From NCBI GenBank assembly GCA_963696645.1, contig CAVOKY010000007.1, positions 1,054,001 to 1,118,000 on the forward strand: a DNA stretch of 64,000 nucleotides. The letters are read 5' to 3'. Origin of the DNA: JAMXLO01 sp963696645 (lineage in GTDB: Bacteria > Pseudomonadota > Alphaproteobacteria > Acetobacterales > Acetobacteraceae). The translations under genes were made by a program, and so were the position numbers. This document shows, in pieces, positions 17,829 through 27,537 of the stretch (its first letter is position 1; each line of letters opens with the position of its first letter). Under the pieces are notes generated by a model. The model saw only the letters and a list, made by a program, of their open reading frames with translations, ran no database searches and was not told where the DNA came from.

Positions 17829-18587
17829 CTACTTCGCCAGGTACTTGCCGAAGAATGCCCATATCTTGTTCCAGCCATCCATCGCCTGCTCCGGCCGATA
17901 GAGCGGCCGGTGCCAATAGAAGAAGCCGTGGCCGGCGCCGTCGTAGCGGTGGAACTCATAGTTCTTGCCGTAATTCTTCAGCTCGGCTTCGTGCTGGTTC
18001 ACCTGCTCCGGGCTCGGCGCGCGATCGTCGTTGCCGAACAGGCCGAGCAGCGGACAGCTCAGGTCCTTCGTCATGTCGATCGGCGCGACGGGCTTTTTCG
18101 CGTTGAGCTCCTCCTTGCCCATCACCACGCCGCCGCCCCACTGTTCGACGCAGGCATCGATGTCCTTCTTCTGGCAGGCGTAGATGAAGGCGTGGCGGCC
18201 GCCCGAACAGGAGCCGATGAGACCGACCTTGCCGTTGTTGTCGGGCTGCGCGCGCATCCATTTCACGGCGGCTTCGGTGTCGCCCACCATCTGGGAGTCG
18301 GCGATGCCGCCCTCGGCGCGCACCTTCGCGGCGACGTCGTCAGGGTTGCCGTCGCTGCCGCCACCCTCGCGCTCGTACAGGTTGGCGCAGATTGCCATAT
18401 AGCCGTGATGCGCGAACCGGCGCGTCGTCTCGATGTAGAGCTCGCTCCAGCCCGGGAGATGGTGGATGAGCACGACGCCCGGAAACGGGCCGGGACCCGA
18501 TGGCCTGGCCACGTAAGCGGTTATCGGCGTTCCTTTGTCGCCTTTGATGGTCACGTTCTCGCAGGTCATGCCTCGGTAGAATGACAT
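17829..18587 (-). CDS. Dienelactone hydrolase-family protein
   Basis: A 252-residue cytoplasmic alpha/beta hydrolase of the dienelactone hydrolase (carboxymethylenebutenolidase) family. The nucleophile elbow GSCSGG contains Cys127, the residue typical of this family, and GAGHGFFYWHRP supplies the catalytic His near the C-terminus; the acidic residue is likely Asp in FGNDDRAPSP. The start MSFYRGMT follows GGAGGAAG by five bases. It heads a two-gene minus-strand unit with the DUF6295-like gene. A related exported enzyme is encoded just upstream, suggesting a local duplication of function. Confidence 0.87.
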   Translation of the reverse strand: MSFYRGMTCENVTIKGDKGTPITAYVARPSGPGPFPGVVLIHHLPGWSELYIETTRRFAHHGYMAICANLYEREGGGSDGNPDDVAAKVRAEGGIADSQMVGDTEAAVKWMRAQPDNNGKVGLIGSCSGGRHAFIYACQKKDIDACVEQWGGGVVMGKEELNAKKPVAPIDMTKDLSCPLLGLFGNDDRAPSPEQVNQHEAELKNYGKNYEFHRYDGAGHGFFYWHRPLYRPEQAMDGWNKIWAFFGKYLAK

Positions 18588-18874
18588 TGTTCTTCCTCCG
18601 CTTGGATCTTGGGACTCCATCGGGCCATCGGGACGCTGCGAGGTCATCGACAAGCCGGTGAACCCGCTTCGCTGCGCGACGGCGTCGCACGGTCAGTATT
18701 CGACAATCGCATGCAGGGCGCAACAAGGGGGGTATCGGACGCGATCTGCAGGCTGCTGGGCGGTTGTCACCGGACATCACCGAGCGGATGCGGTGGAACA
18801 GCCACATGGTCTCGGTCAAACACGTGGCCTGTAAAGCGCCAAAATCACCTTTTCGTCTGCATGACTTCGTCGGT

Positions 18875-19763
18875 TCAGCCCCTCAGGTACATGTTCGACC
18901 AATCCAGTGTGCGCTGCCAGCCTTCTTTGGCTGCGGCTTCGTCGTAACGTGGGGTCGTGTCATTGTGGAAGCCGTGGTTGGCAGCCTTGTAGATGTGCCC
19001 CTCGTGCGGCACCTGCGCCTGCGTCAACGCAGCGTCGAAGGCCGGCCATCCTCCGGTTATCCTCGTATCGAGTTCAGCGTATTGCGCATTGATCGGCGCC
19101 TTGATCCTGGCCGTGTCGACCGCGCTCGGTTGAACCCCGTAGAATGGGACGGCGGCAGCAAGATCCGAACCCATGCGCACTGCAAGCTGGTTGACAACCC
19201 CGCCCCCGAAACAGAAGCCGACGGCGCCGACTTTGCCGGTGCTGTCCGGGCGGGATTTCAGCCACATGGCCGCGGCGAAGAAATCCTCCCGCATTTTCGC
19301 GGCATCGACCTGGCGGAACAGCACGGCGGCTTTCTCGCCATCGCCGGGATAGCCGCCCACCGAGGTCAGACCATCGGGCGCAAATGCGATGAAATTCGCG
19401 ATTGCCAGCCGTCGTGCCACGTCTTCGGTGTAAGGATTGAGGCCGCGGTTCTCGTGAACGACCAGGACAGCGGGCAATCTGTCGGTATTCGCCGGCCGAA
19501 CGAGGTAGCCCTTGATGCTGCCGTTGCCCTGCGGCGACGGAACGGTGACGTACTCCGCCCTGATGCGCTTGTAGTCGGCCGCAACCTGTGTGGCCCAGGC
19601 ATAATTCGGCCTGAGCATTTCGAACAACATCGTCGCGGTCAGACTGGCCGTCGCAAATCCCTGTGCGCCATCCAGGAATTGGCGTCGGCTCATCGCCGTG
19701 CACGTACCCATCGAACAGGTTCAGGAGTTCCTGCGGGAAGTCTGATGCTGGTTCTCGTTTCAT
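18875..19763 (-). CDS. Exported (Tat) dienelactone hydrolase-family protein, frameshifted near the N-terminus
   Basis: The main frame (18875-19711) encodes a dienelactone hydrolase with the elbow GFCFGG (Cys167) and a catalytic His in AANHGFHND. It opens with SRRQFLDGA and a hydrophobic stretch, a twin-arginine signal. Homologues carry a short helical leader ending in a Tyr-x-x-HG segment directly before the twin arginines. That leader is present here, in the neighbouring frame, starting at 19763 (MKREPASDFPQELLNLFDGYVHG). The two parts join if one base is removed or two are added near 19692, so the gene is either broken by a small indel or mis-sequenced. If translated from 19711 it would still have a Tat signal. 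Confidence 0.75.
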
Positions 19764-20014
19764 GTCCGTTCCATCGCTCGGGGTCGGCGCCCAAAACCAA
19801 TGCGCATCGTCCTGCCTGTCAATAGATCCCCGATGGTCGATCTGACGCGGGCCGAAACTGCGCGTTCGGTCGAACGCGGAATGTTCCGAATGGTCGCAAA
19901 ACACCCAGCGCGGTGATTCGCCATCGATCCGACGTCGCCACCCCTTTCGTCTGGCGGTGCATTACCGGTTCGTCGCTGGCTCCGTCTCCACACCCCTTCA
20001 TCGGTAGGGTCGAT

Positions 20015-20690
20015 GTGCTGCCTTGACCGGCTGTCGGCCCTTGTCGAGACGTATGTGGAGCCGGGCGCATCCACGACCCACGACCGCCGGCCTGAGTTCC
20101 AGCGTATGATCGCAGCGGGGCGGCCAAGGCGGCTTCGTTCGACGTGATTTTTGTTCACTCGTTCAGCCGCCTTTGCCGCGATCATTTTGAGCTTGAATTC
20201 TATGTGCGCAAGCTCGCCAAGAACGGCGTCAGGCTCGTCTACATTACCTAGGAAATGGGCGACAACCGCATGCACGTCATGATGCTCCAGATCTTCTTCG
20301 CGCCCCTGAAAGAGAGTGCACGTCAAAACGGGCGTCGCCGATCTGGACGACCTGGCGCTGAAGGCGCGTATTACGGGCCTCAAGGCCATTTGGTATCCGG
20401 CCCAGGCCGATCCCGAATGCACCCGGGCCATGCTTGATAGTTGGGGCCAGCAGACCACCGCCATGGTCAGGAAGTTCGCCAGAACTGCCCGTGAGCGGAT
20501 CAGGCTCGGCGGCGGCGGCAATCGCCGCGATCACCTACGGGCGCTGGCCCAGCGGGTCGAGGTAGCGGAGGATGAAGTCCGCATCATGGGATCGACGGGC
20601 GACCCGCTCAGGATCCTCGCCGCCGCCTTGGGCGTGAAATCGGCGGCCGGCGGCGTTCACAGTTCCGTTCTGAGTTGGCGGAGGGGATGA
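20015..20690 (+). pseudogene. Decayed serine recombinase with large internal deletion
   Basis: Three fragments of a large serine recombinase can be read on the plus strand. The first (about 20045-20110) reads VEPGAST...RPEFQRMI; after a one-base shift comes ASFDVIFVHSFSRLCRD and FELEFYVRKLAKNG, then an in-frame TAG where the family has Gln (IT-stop-EMGD). After roughly 20310 the text jumps to the extreme C-terminus (LALKARITGLKAI, MVRKFARTARERIR, DHLRALAQRVEVAE). The recombinase zinc-ribbon and central domain, some 800-900 bases, are missing. The final codons run into the 3' end of tRNA-Ser, typical of an integrase whose attachment site is that tRNA. Confidence 0.82.
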
Positions 20691-20768
20691 GATTCGAACT
20701 CACGATAGAGGTTGACCCCCTATAACGGTTTAGCAAACCGCCGCCTTCAGCCACTCGGCCACCCCTCC
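20676..20768 (-). tRNA. tRNA-Ser (anticodon GCT)
   Basis: Reading the minus strand, the acceptor stem GGAGGGG (20768-20762) pairs with CCCCTCC (20686-20680), followed by the discriminator G and an encoded CCA (20678-20676). The D arm GGCCGAGTGGCTGAAGGC, anticodon loop TTGCTAA, a long class II variable arm and the T arm GAGTTCGAATCTC are all present. The size and variable arm are those of serine tRNA; GCT reads AGC and AGU codons. The tail of the serine recombinase pseudogene overlaps its 3' end on the other strand. Confidence 0.97.
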
Positions 20769-20857
20769 GCCGGGGACACGGCGTATGCGCTGCGGTATCT
20801 AGGGCCTCCCCGAAGGAGCGTCAAACATTGAGTCGGCGTGCTAAACAGCAGGCGTTG

Positions 20858-22969
20858 ATGAGCCTAAGCTGCGCCTCGATGCACCCAATTGTACTCCGGT
20901 CGCTGTTCCTCGCCTTCGTCTCCCTCGTCGGGATGCTGCCTTTGGCCGCCCGGGCGGCAGACGACGTGCCGGCGGCAGACGTTGCCGCCAAGGTCAGTCA
21001 GCTGCGCGACCTGCTCGCGACCGACCGCGGCGCCGCAATCCTCGACCTGCTGGGCGATCCGCGAGTCCGCCAGGCGATCCTTCAGGATCCGGGGACGCTG
21101 CCTCCGGCGCGCGCCAGTGGCGCGACAGCCGGCGAAATGATGGACACGACGCTGAGCCGGACCCGCTCGCGGCTATGGGACATAGGGGCGGAGCTTGGCC
21201 ATATCCCGACCCAGCTGACACGTGTCCGCGACCGGACGCAGGTGCTGTTGCCTGGTGCAGATTTGCTTCGGCTGGTTGCGTTCCTTATCGTGTTTTTGGC
21301 CGGCGGCATCGGCGCGCAACTTCTGTTCTTCCATCTCGCACGACCATGGCGCGCGCATTTCGGCACGTTGACGCTCGCGACGCCACGCCAGCGCCTTTCG
21401 GCGGTGTGTGAGCGGCTGGCATTCGCCCTCCTGATAATCTCGGTCTCCGCGGCCGGCAGCATGGGGACATTCCTGCTGTTCGCATGGCCTCCGCTGACCG
21501 GCTCGATCATTCTCGGCTACCTGCTCGCCTTCCTCGCAATACGGCTCGGCAAGACGGTGATCCGCTTCTTCCTCGCCCCGACCGCCGAGCGCCTGCGTCT
21601 GGTGAACGTCTGCACCGATACCGCCTGGTATTGGCACAGATGGGTGGCATGGCTCGTCGGCGTCGCTGCTATCGGCTGGCAGACGGTACTGACGCTGCAG
21701 TCGCTTGGCATGGCAGACGAGGGAAGCGACGTGCTGAAGCAGCTTCTGCTGTTGGTCCTGACGGCAATGGGCGTCTGGATTGTTTGGCGCGTTCCCACGG
21801 CGCACCAGGAGACCACCCCCTCCAGGCGCGATCCGGTGGTGCGCCTCTTGGTGTCGCTGGGGCTGGTGTTCGACTGGCTGCTGTTCGTGATGGCTGCATC
21901 CGCGCTCGCCTGGACGCTGCTGATCCTGGCCGCGATCCCGGTCACGACGCTCATCCTGGGCCAGTCCATCTCGAAGGTCGTGCTTGGCCGATGGCCGGAG
22001 CCGAACACCGAACCATCCGCGCATGTGGCGATCGCCCGTCGCACCATGCAGACCCTCGTCATCATCGTCGCCGTCGTAGCGTTGGTGCATGTATGGCACA
22101 TCGACATGACGAAGATGTCGAATATGGACACGCCGATGACACGCGTCATTCGCGGCCTGCTGGAGGCGTTGGTGATCCTGGTGATCGCAGATCTGCTCTG
22201 GCAGGTGGTGCGCGTGCTGATCGATGAACGCCTGGCGGGCGACCAGCCGCCGATCGATGCGCTGGATGACGCTGAACTGCGCCGGCAGGCGCGGCTGCGA
22301 ACACTGCTGCCGGTGCTGCGCAACTTCGCCTTCTTCATCGTGCTGGTCATGGCCTCGTTGAGCGCGCTGGCAGCGATGGGGTTGCAGATCGGCCCGTTGC
22401 TGGCCGGTGCCGGCGTGGTCGGCATCGCCGTGGGGTTCGGCGCTCAGACCCTGGTTCGCGATATCCTCTCCGGCGTGTTCTTCCTGCTGGACGACGCATT
22501 CCGGGTCGGCGAACAGATCGAGAGCGGCGACATTCGCGGTACGGTGGAGAGCTTCTCACTGCGCTCAGTCAAGCTGCGCCACATCAATGGCCAGTTGCAC
22601 ACTGTGCCATTTGGCGACCTTAAGGCGATCACCAACTATTCGCGCGATTGGGTGGTGGAGGATCTCCACGTCGTGGTGACCTACGACACCGACCTCGATC
22701 TGTTGGAGAACGTCGTCGAGACGGTGAGCGATCGGCTGATGGCGAACCCCTTGATGGCGACGGAGCTTATCGAGCCGCTGCGATCGCTCGGCGTGCAGGC
22801 GATGATCGACACCGGCATGCAGATTGGGTTGATGTTCAAGACCCGGCCGGGTCGGCAGTTCGCCGTGCGGCGCGCGGTGTTCGGTCAGATCAGGACCGAA
22901 TTTGCGGCACACGGCATTCGCTTCGCGACCGCCATCGCACTGCCGTTGGTAGGGGCGGCGGCAGGCTGA
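20858..22969 (+). CDS. MscS-family mechanosensitive ion channel, large variant
   Basis: About 703 residues. A signal peptide (hydrophobic core FLAFVSLVGMLPLAA, then ARAAD) is followed by an exported region of about 100 residues, then some eight to nine membrane segments. The MscS core comes late: TM3 with LLAGAGVVGIAVGFGAQTL, then the beta domain beginning LVRDILSGVFFLLDD and FRVGEQIE, and a C-terminal alpha/beta domain. The layout resembles the larger MscM/YnaI-like channels, which release solutes on hypo-osmotic shock. The start is uncertain: ATG at 20858 has AGCAGG upstream, with alternatives at TTG 20828 and ATG 20879. It stands alone. Confidence 0.88.
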   Translation: MSLSCASMHPIVLRSLFLAFVSLVGMLPLAARAADDVPAADVAAKVSQLRDLLATDRGAAILDLLGDPRVRQAILQDPGTLPPARASGATAGEMMDTTLSRTRSRLWDIGAELGHIPTQLTRVRDRTQVLLPGADLLRLVAFLIVFLAGGIGAQLLFFHLARPWRAHFGTLTLATPRQRLSAVCERLAFALLIISVSAAGSMGTFLLFAWPPLTGSIILGYLLAFLAIRLGKTVIRFFLAPTAERLRLVNVCTDTAWYWHRWVAWLVGVAAIGWQTVLTLQSLGMADEGSDVLKQLLLLVLTAMGVWIVWRVPTAHQETTPSRRDPVVRLLVSLGLVFDWLLFVMAASALAWTLLILAAIPVTTLILGQSISKVVLGRWPEPNTEPSAHVAIARRTMQTLVIIVAVVALVHVWHIDMTKMSNMDTPMTRVIRGLLEALVILVIADLLWQVVRVLIDERLAGDQPPIDALDDAELRRQARLRTLLPVLRNFAFFIVLVMASLSALAAMGLQIGPLLAGAGVVGIAVGFGAQTLVRDILSGVFFLLDDAFRVGEQIESGDIRGTVESFSLRSVKLRHINGQLHTVPFGDLKAITNYSRDWVVEDLHVVVTYDTDLDLLENVVETVSDRLMANPLMATELIEPLRSLGVQAMIDTGMQIGLMFKTRPGRQFAVRRAVFGQIRTEFAAHGIRFATAIALPLVGAAAG

Positions 22970-22972
22970 TGG

Positions 22973-23599
22973 TCAGCTCAGCGCGACCTCGAAGCCGCGC
23001 TTCGTGCCCGGCCGCGCCATCATCGTTTCATACCAGCGCTTGACGTTGGGGAAGTCGGCCAGGTCGACCTTGTGGCGTTCGTGCCGCCACGCCCAACCCA
23101 GTATGGCAAAGTCGGCGATCGACACGGGACCGCCGACGAACTCCGCCCCCGACAGCCGCTTGTCGAGCACGCCGTACAGCCGCCGCGTCTCCTTCATGTA
23201 GCGGTCGAGCCCATAGCGGCGGTCCTGCTCGTTCTCCACCTGAAGGAAGTGGTGTACCTGGCCGGGCATCGGGCCGAAGCCGCCCATCTGCCACATCAGC
23301 CATTCCAGCACCGGAACCTGTGCGCGCAGATCCGTCGGATAGAATTTTCCGGTTTTCACGCCGAGGTAGATCAGGATCGCCCCCGATTCGAATATGCTGA
23401 TCGGTGCGCCGCCCGGACCTTCGGGATCGACGATGGCGGGGATGCGGTTGTTCGGGCTGATCTTCAGGAAGTCCGGATTGAACTGCTCGCCCTTGCCGAT
23501 GTTCACCGGATGAACATTGTACGGCAGCCCCATTTCTTCCAGCGCCACACTGATCTTGCGGCCGTTCGGCGTGTTCCACGTATACAATTCGATGGGCAT
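22973..23599 (-). CDS. Glutathione S-transferase-like protein (YfcG/YghU, Nu-class)
   Basis: A 208-residue GST with an N-terminal thioredoxin fold and a C-terminal helical domain. The opening IELYTWNTPNGRKISVALEE, with Thr-Pro-Asn-Gly in the active-site loop, and the ESGAILIYLG motif binding the gamma-glutamyl group place it with the YfcG/Ure2p-like enzymes, which show disulfide-bond reductase activity with glutathione. The start is fixed by GAGAGG upstream of MPIELYT. It converges with the MscS gene, three bases apart, and is divergent from the MFS gene at 23.8 kb. Confidence 0.87.
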   Translation of the reverse strand: MPIELYTWNTPNGRKISVALEEMGLPYNVHPVNIGKGEQFNPDFLKISPNNRIPAIVDPEGPGGAPISIFESGAILIYLGVKTGKFYPTDLRAQVPVLEWLMWQMGGFGPMPGQVHHFLQVENEQDRRYGLDRYMKETRRLYGVLDKRLSGAEFVGGPVSIADFAILGWAWRHERHKVDLADFPNVKRWYETMMARPGTKRGFEVALS

Positions 23600-23809
23600 G
23601 GCGACCTCTCTCGGCATGGACAGTAGCGGTGGATTGTCACCGACAGCGCGCGCCACCGCAACTGGCGCGGCGCGCACGCCGATTGCGATGCGGGCATGCC
23701 GTCAGCTTGTTTGCCCATTTCACGAGCAGGCAGGCCCGCTGCAAGCCGACCCCGCGTGGCCCACTGCTTGCTACACGCTGCGGGACAAAAGCATCTGGAG
23801 GGCCAGCCA

Positions 23810-25056
23810 GTGAGCGATTCCGCCACGACGATACCCGTGCCGCTCGGCCGTGCTTCGACCCGCTGGGTGCAATTGGGGCTGGGCCTGATCTGCATGATGG
23901 CGATCTCCAGCCCGCAATATGTCTGGACGCTGTTTACCAAGCCTCTCGCCGGCGCACTCGGTGTGACGCCGGCTGCGTTGCAGGTGACGTTCTCGCTGCT
24001 GATCGTGCTGCAAACGTTCTTCTCGCCGTTCCAGGGCTATCTGGTCGATCGCTTTGGACCGCGCCGGCTTATTGGGCTGGGAGCAGTTCTCACCGGACTG
24101 TCCTGGGTGCTCGCCGCGCACGCCACCTCGCTGAGCATGCTGTATCTGACCTACGGCATCATCGGCGGGCTGGGTACCGGTATCGTCTACGTCGGCGTCG
24201 TCGGACAGATGATGGGATGGTTTCCAGACCGGCGCGGCTTTGCCGCCGGCGTCGTGGCGGCGGGCTACGGCATGGGCGCGATCGTCACAACATTCCCGAT
24301 CGCCAATTCGCTTGCCAGTGCGGGCTATCAGGGGACACTGCAGCAGTTCGGGGTGATCTTCGGCATTGTCGGATGCGTCGCGGCACTCGGACTGAAGGCC
24401 CCGCCGGCAACGGGCAGCGACGCCCCGACCGGCGTGTTCACGCCCACCGGGGACACACTGAAGTCGCCGATCTTCTGGCTGATGTTCGTGATGATGAGTT
24501 TGATGTCCACCTCGGGACTGATGGTGACGTCACAGATAGCAGCGTTCGGAGCAGACTTCGGCATCACGCAGGCGGTGGTGTTCGGTATGGCCGCGCTGCC
24601 GCTCGCGCTGACAGTTGACCGCTTCACCAATGGACTGACGCGACCGTTCTTCGGCTGGCTGTCCGACCAAATCGGCCGCGAGAACACCATGTGTCTCGCG
24701 TTCGCACTGGAAGGCGTCGCCATGACGCTTTGGCTGGTCACGCGCGGCGACGCGCTGCTGTTCGTGCTGCTGTCAGGTTGGTGTTCTTCGGCTGGGGCGA
24801 AATCTTCTCGCTGTTTCCTTCGACGCTCACCGACACGTTCGGCGCACGCAATGCGACGCGTAACTATGGATGTCTCTACATGGCCCAGGGCATCGGCGCA
24901 ATCTTCGGTGGCCCCCTGGCATCGCTTCTGCATCAGGCGACCGGCAACTGGACCAGCGTATTCGGCGCAGCGATCGCCGCAGATCTGCTCACCGCGCTGC
25001 TGGCGATCGCCGCGCTGAAGCCGCTGCGGGCAGCGTACCTGCGGCGCGGCGCATAG
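23810..25056 (+). CDS. MFS transporter, oxalate/formate antiporter-like, interrupted by one frameshift
   Basis: The gene starts at GTG 23810 behind GGAGG and encodes about 415 residues of an OxlT-like monocarboxylate transporter: SPQYVWTLFTKPLAGALGV in helix 1, GLGTGIVYVGVVGQMMGWF in helix 4-5. The frame breaks at about 24776: the expected LLSG-LVFFGWGEIFSLFPS needs one more base, and the remainder (FFGWGEIF to LRAAYLRRGA) is intact in the next frame and ends at 25056. The clean join with no lost residues suggests a one-base deletion, either a young mutation or a sequencing error. The neighbouring TauD-type dioxygenase converges with it. Confidence 0.83.
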
Positions 25057-25074
25057 CGGCAAAGCCAGCTGCTG

Positions 25075-25911
25075 CTATATCGGCACTTCGCCCTTCAGCA
25101 TCAGGCGGTACAGGTAGCGCCGCTCGTTCATGTCATAGTCCGGATTGGCCTGGTGCATGACACTGCGATTGTCCCAGATCACCATGTCGCCGCGACGCCA
25201 CTGGTGACGGTACTGGTACTTTTTCTGCGTGGCATGTGCCATCAGGTCCGCGATCAACGCCAGCGCCGCCTCGTCGTCCATGCCCGGGATGGATTCCATG
25301 CGCACCGGATTCAGGTAGAGCGCCTTGCGGCCATTGTCGGGATGCGTGCGGACCAGAGGGTGGATGCCGGGCGGGGGCAGCGCGTTACGGCTTTCCTCGG
25401 ACAGGACACCCAGCGAGCGCGGACTGTACTTGCTAAGATAGACATGCATCGCCTTCAGGCCATCGATACTGCGTTTCGTCGATTCCGGCAGGTCGTCATA
25501 GGCATTGTGCATGTTGACGTATTGCGTGTCGCCGCCGGTACTCGGCAATGACACCGCGAACAGCGTGGTGGCCTTTGGCGGCGCCGGGTGATTCGAGTGA
25601 TCGGTATGGAAGCTCTCGCCGGGTATGATGCGCTTGCCGTTCACGATCTGATCGTTGGAAACGTAATAGACGTCGGGGTGGCCCGGAACATGCGTCTCCT
25701 TCTTGTCGTGCGGCTGCAATTCGCCGAACGCCTGGGCTGCCTTCTTGAATTCAGGCGGTGTCAGGCTCCGATCGCGAATGACCAGCACATGGTGAGTTGC
25801 GAAGGCGCGATTGAGTTCGGCACGAACGTCGGGGGCGATGTCGCCGGCGAGATTCAGCCCGCGCACTTCCGCACCGGTGTGCTCCGTCAGAGGCGTGATG
25901 GTATATGACAA
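25075..25911 (-). CDS. TauD/TfdA-family 2-oxoglutarate-dependent dioxygenase
   Basis: A 278-residue Fe(II)/2-oxoglutarate dioxygenase. The facial triad is visible: FHTDHSNHP (His and Asp) and WDNRSVMHQANPDYD (distal His), followed by the Arg of RRYLYRLML that binds 2-oxoglutarate. The likely start is a TTG at 25911, giving LSYTITPLTEHTG, with AAGGGAG upstream; the in-frame extension beyond it runs into a palindromic repeat and is not supported. Members hydroxylate taurine, 2,4-D, alkyl sulfates or similar; the substrate here is unknown. A second, TfdA-like paralogue lies at 46.9 kb. Confidence 0.87.
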   Translation of the reverse strand: MSYTITPLTEHTGAEVRGLNLAGDIAPDVRAELNRAFATHHVLVIRDRSLTPPEFKKAAQAFGELQPHDKKETHVPGHPDVYYVSNDQIVNGKRIIPGESFHTDHSNHPAPPKATTLFAVSLPSTGGDTQYVNMHNAYDDLPESTKRSIDGLKAMHVYLSKYSPRSLGVLSEESRNALPPPGIHPLVRTHPDNGRKALYLNPVRMESIPGMDDEAALALIADLMAHATQKKYQYRHQWRRGDMVIWDNRSVMHQANPDYDMNERRYLYRLMLKGEVPI

Positions 25912-25977
25912 TAGCCTGCTCCCTTCATCGGCTCTTGCATGCCAGCAGGACGCTATGACTGGCTGGTCGAAGCGCAT

Positions 25978-26082
25978 CCCCCCTGTCATTGCGAGGAGCG
26001 AAGCGACGCGGCAATCTCCCGCCAGCAGACCCAACTGGTTGGAGGTTGCCGCGTCGCTGCGCTCCTCGCAATGACAGGGGGG
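25978..26082. repeat. Long palindromic intergenic repeat (37-base arms)
   Basis: Left arm 25978-26014 and right arm 26046-26082 are reverse complements over 37 bases with a single mismatch, around a 31-base loop. The core TGTCATTGCGAGGAGCG is the dispersed palindrome type common in alphaproteobacterial intergenic regions. The right arm ends exactly at the gatB stop codon, so it would form a strong hairpin at the end of the gatCAB transcript and may stabilise or terminate it. Confidence 0.9.
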
Positions 26083-27537
26083 TCAGGCCGACAACTTTCG
26101 CTTCAGTGTCTCGTTTACCAGTGCCGGATTGCCCTTGCCCGCCATCGCGCGCATCACCTGACCAACCAAGGCACCAAAGACCTTATCCTTCCCGGCTTTG
26201 TATTGTGCGACCAGCTCCCGATTGGCCTCAAGGACGCTGCCTACTGCCGCATCGATCATGCCCGGATCGGTGACCTGACGCAGCCCCTTTTCCTCGACGA
26301 TGGCGGTGGGATCCTTGCCGGTCTCAACCATCGCCTCGAACACGTCCTTGGCGATGCGACCGCTGATGGTCTTGTCGGCCAGCAGATCGAGCAGCCGGCC
26401 GAGCGATGCGGCGGACACCGGACTGTCGGCAATCGTGCGTCCGGCACGGTTCAGCGCGGCAAACAGATCGCCGGTCACCCAGTTTGCGGCGATCTTCGCA
26501 TCGCGCCTGCGCGCGACCGTCTCGTAGTAATCGGCCGTCGCCTGTTCGGCCACCAGCACGCCGGCATCGTACGCCGACAGCCCGTAGTCATCGATGAACC
26601 GCCGCTGCTTCGCATCCGGCAGTTCAGGCAGACGCGACTTCAGTTCCGCCACCCATGCTTCGTCAAGTACCAGCGGCAGCAGATCCGGATCGGGGAAATA
26701 ACGATAATCGTGCGCGTCCTCCTTGGACCGCATCGATCGCGTCGCGCCGCGACCGCTGTCGAACAGCCGCGTTTCCTGCTCGACCGTGCCACCGCTCTCC
26801 CAGACCTCGACCTGCCGCTTCGCCTCCGCCTCGATCGCCTGCATGACGAAGCGGATCGAATTGACGTTCTTCACCTCGCAGCGCGTGCGATACGGGTCGC
26901 CATGCTTTCGCACCGACACATTCACGTCGGCGCGCATGGAGCCTTCCTCCATGTTGCCGTCGCAGGTGCCGAGATAGCGCAGGATGCTGCGCAGCTTGCG
27001 CAGATACGCGCCAGCTTCCTCGGGCGAGCGCAGATCGGGCTCCGACACGATCTCCATCAGCGCCACGCCGGAGCGGTTCAGATCGATGTATGACTTCGTT
27101 GGATGCTGATCATGCAGCGACTTGCCCGCATCCTGCTCGAGATGCAGCCGCGTGATGCCGATATCGCGCGTCGAACCGTCGGCCAGTTCGATCTCGACCC
27201 TGCCCTCGCCGACGATCGGATGCTGGTACTGGCTGATCTGATAACCGGCCGGCAGATCGGCATAAAAGTAGTTCTTGCGGTCGAAGCGGCTCACCATGTG
27301 GATGTGCGCATTCAATCCGAGCCCTGTACGCACCGCCTGTGCCACGCATTCGCGGTTGATCACCGGCAGCATGCCGGGAAATGCCGCATCGACGAAGCTC
27401 ACCTGCGTGTTGGGCGGCGCGCCGAAATCGGTCGCCGCTCCCGAGAACAGTTTTGCCCGGCTGATCACCTGTGCGTGGACCTCGAGCCCGACCACCACTT
27501 CCCACGTGCCGGTGGATCCTTCGATTGCATAGCTCAT
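26083..27537 (-). CDS. gatB: Aspartyl/glutamyl-tRNA(Asn/Gln) amidotransferase subunit B
   Basis: A 484-residue subunit B of the GatCAB amidotransferase, which phosphorylates mischarged Glu-tRNA(Gln) or Asp-tRNA(Asn) and converts it to the amide form. Family marks are VVGLEVHAQVISRAKLFSG at the start, the FDRKNYFYADLPAGYQISQ segment of the kinase site, LHLEQDAGKSLHD, and the C-terminal YqeY-like tail (VMRAMAGKGNPALVNETLKR). Its ATG overlaps the gatA stop by four bases (ATGA), so the two are translationally coupled. Last gene of gatC-gatA-gatB. Confidence 0.97.
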   Translation of the reverse strand: MSYAIEGSTGTWEVVVGLEVHAQVISRAKLFSGAATDFGAPPNTQVSFVDAAFPGMLPVINRECVAQAVRTGLGLNAHIHMVSRFDRKNYFYADLPAGYQISQYQHPIVGEGRVEIELADGSTRDIGITRLHLEQDAGKSLHDQHPTKSYIDLNRSGVALMEIVSEPDLRSPEEAGAYLRKLRSILRYLGTCDGNMEEGSMRADVNVSVRKHGDPYRTRCEVKNVNSIRFVMQAIEAEAKRQVEVWESGGTVEQETRLFDSGRGATRSMRSKEDAHDYRYFPDPDLLPLVLDEAWVAELKSRLPELPDAKQRRFIDDYGLSAYDAGVLVAEQATADYYETVARRRDAKIAANWVTGDLFAALNRAGRTIADSPVSAASLGRLLDLLADKTISGRIAKDVFEAMVETGKDPTAIVEEKGLRQVTDPGMIDAAVGSVLEANRELVAQYKAGKDKVFGALVGQVMRAMAGKGNPALVNETLKRKLSA

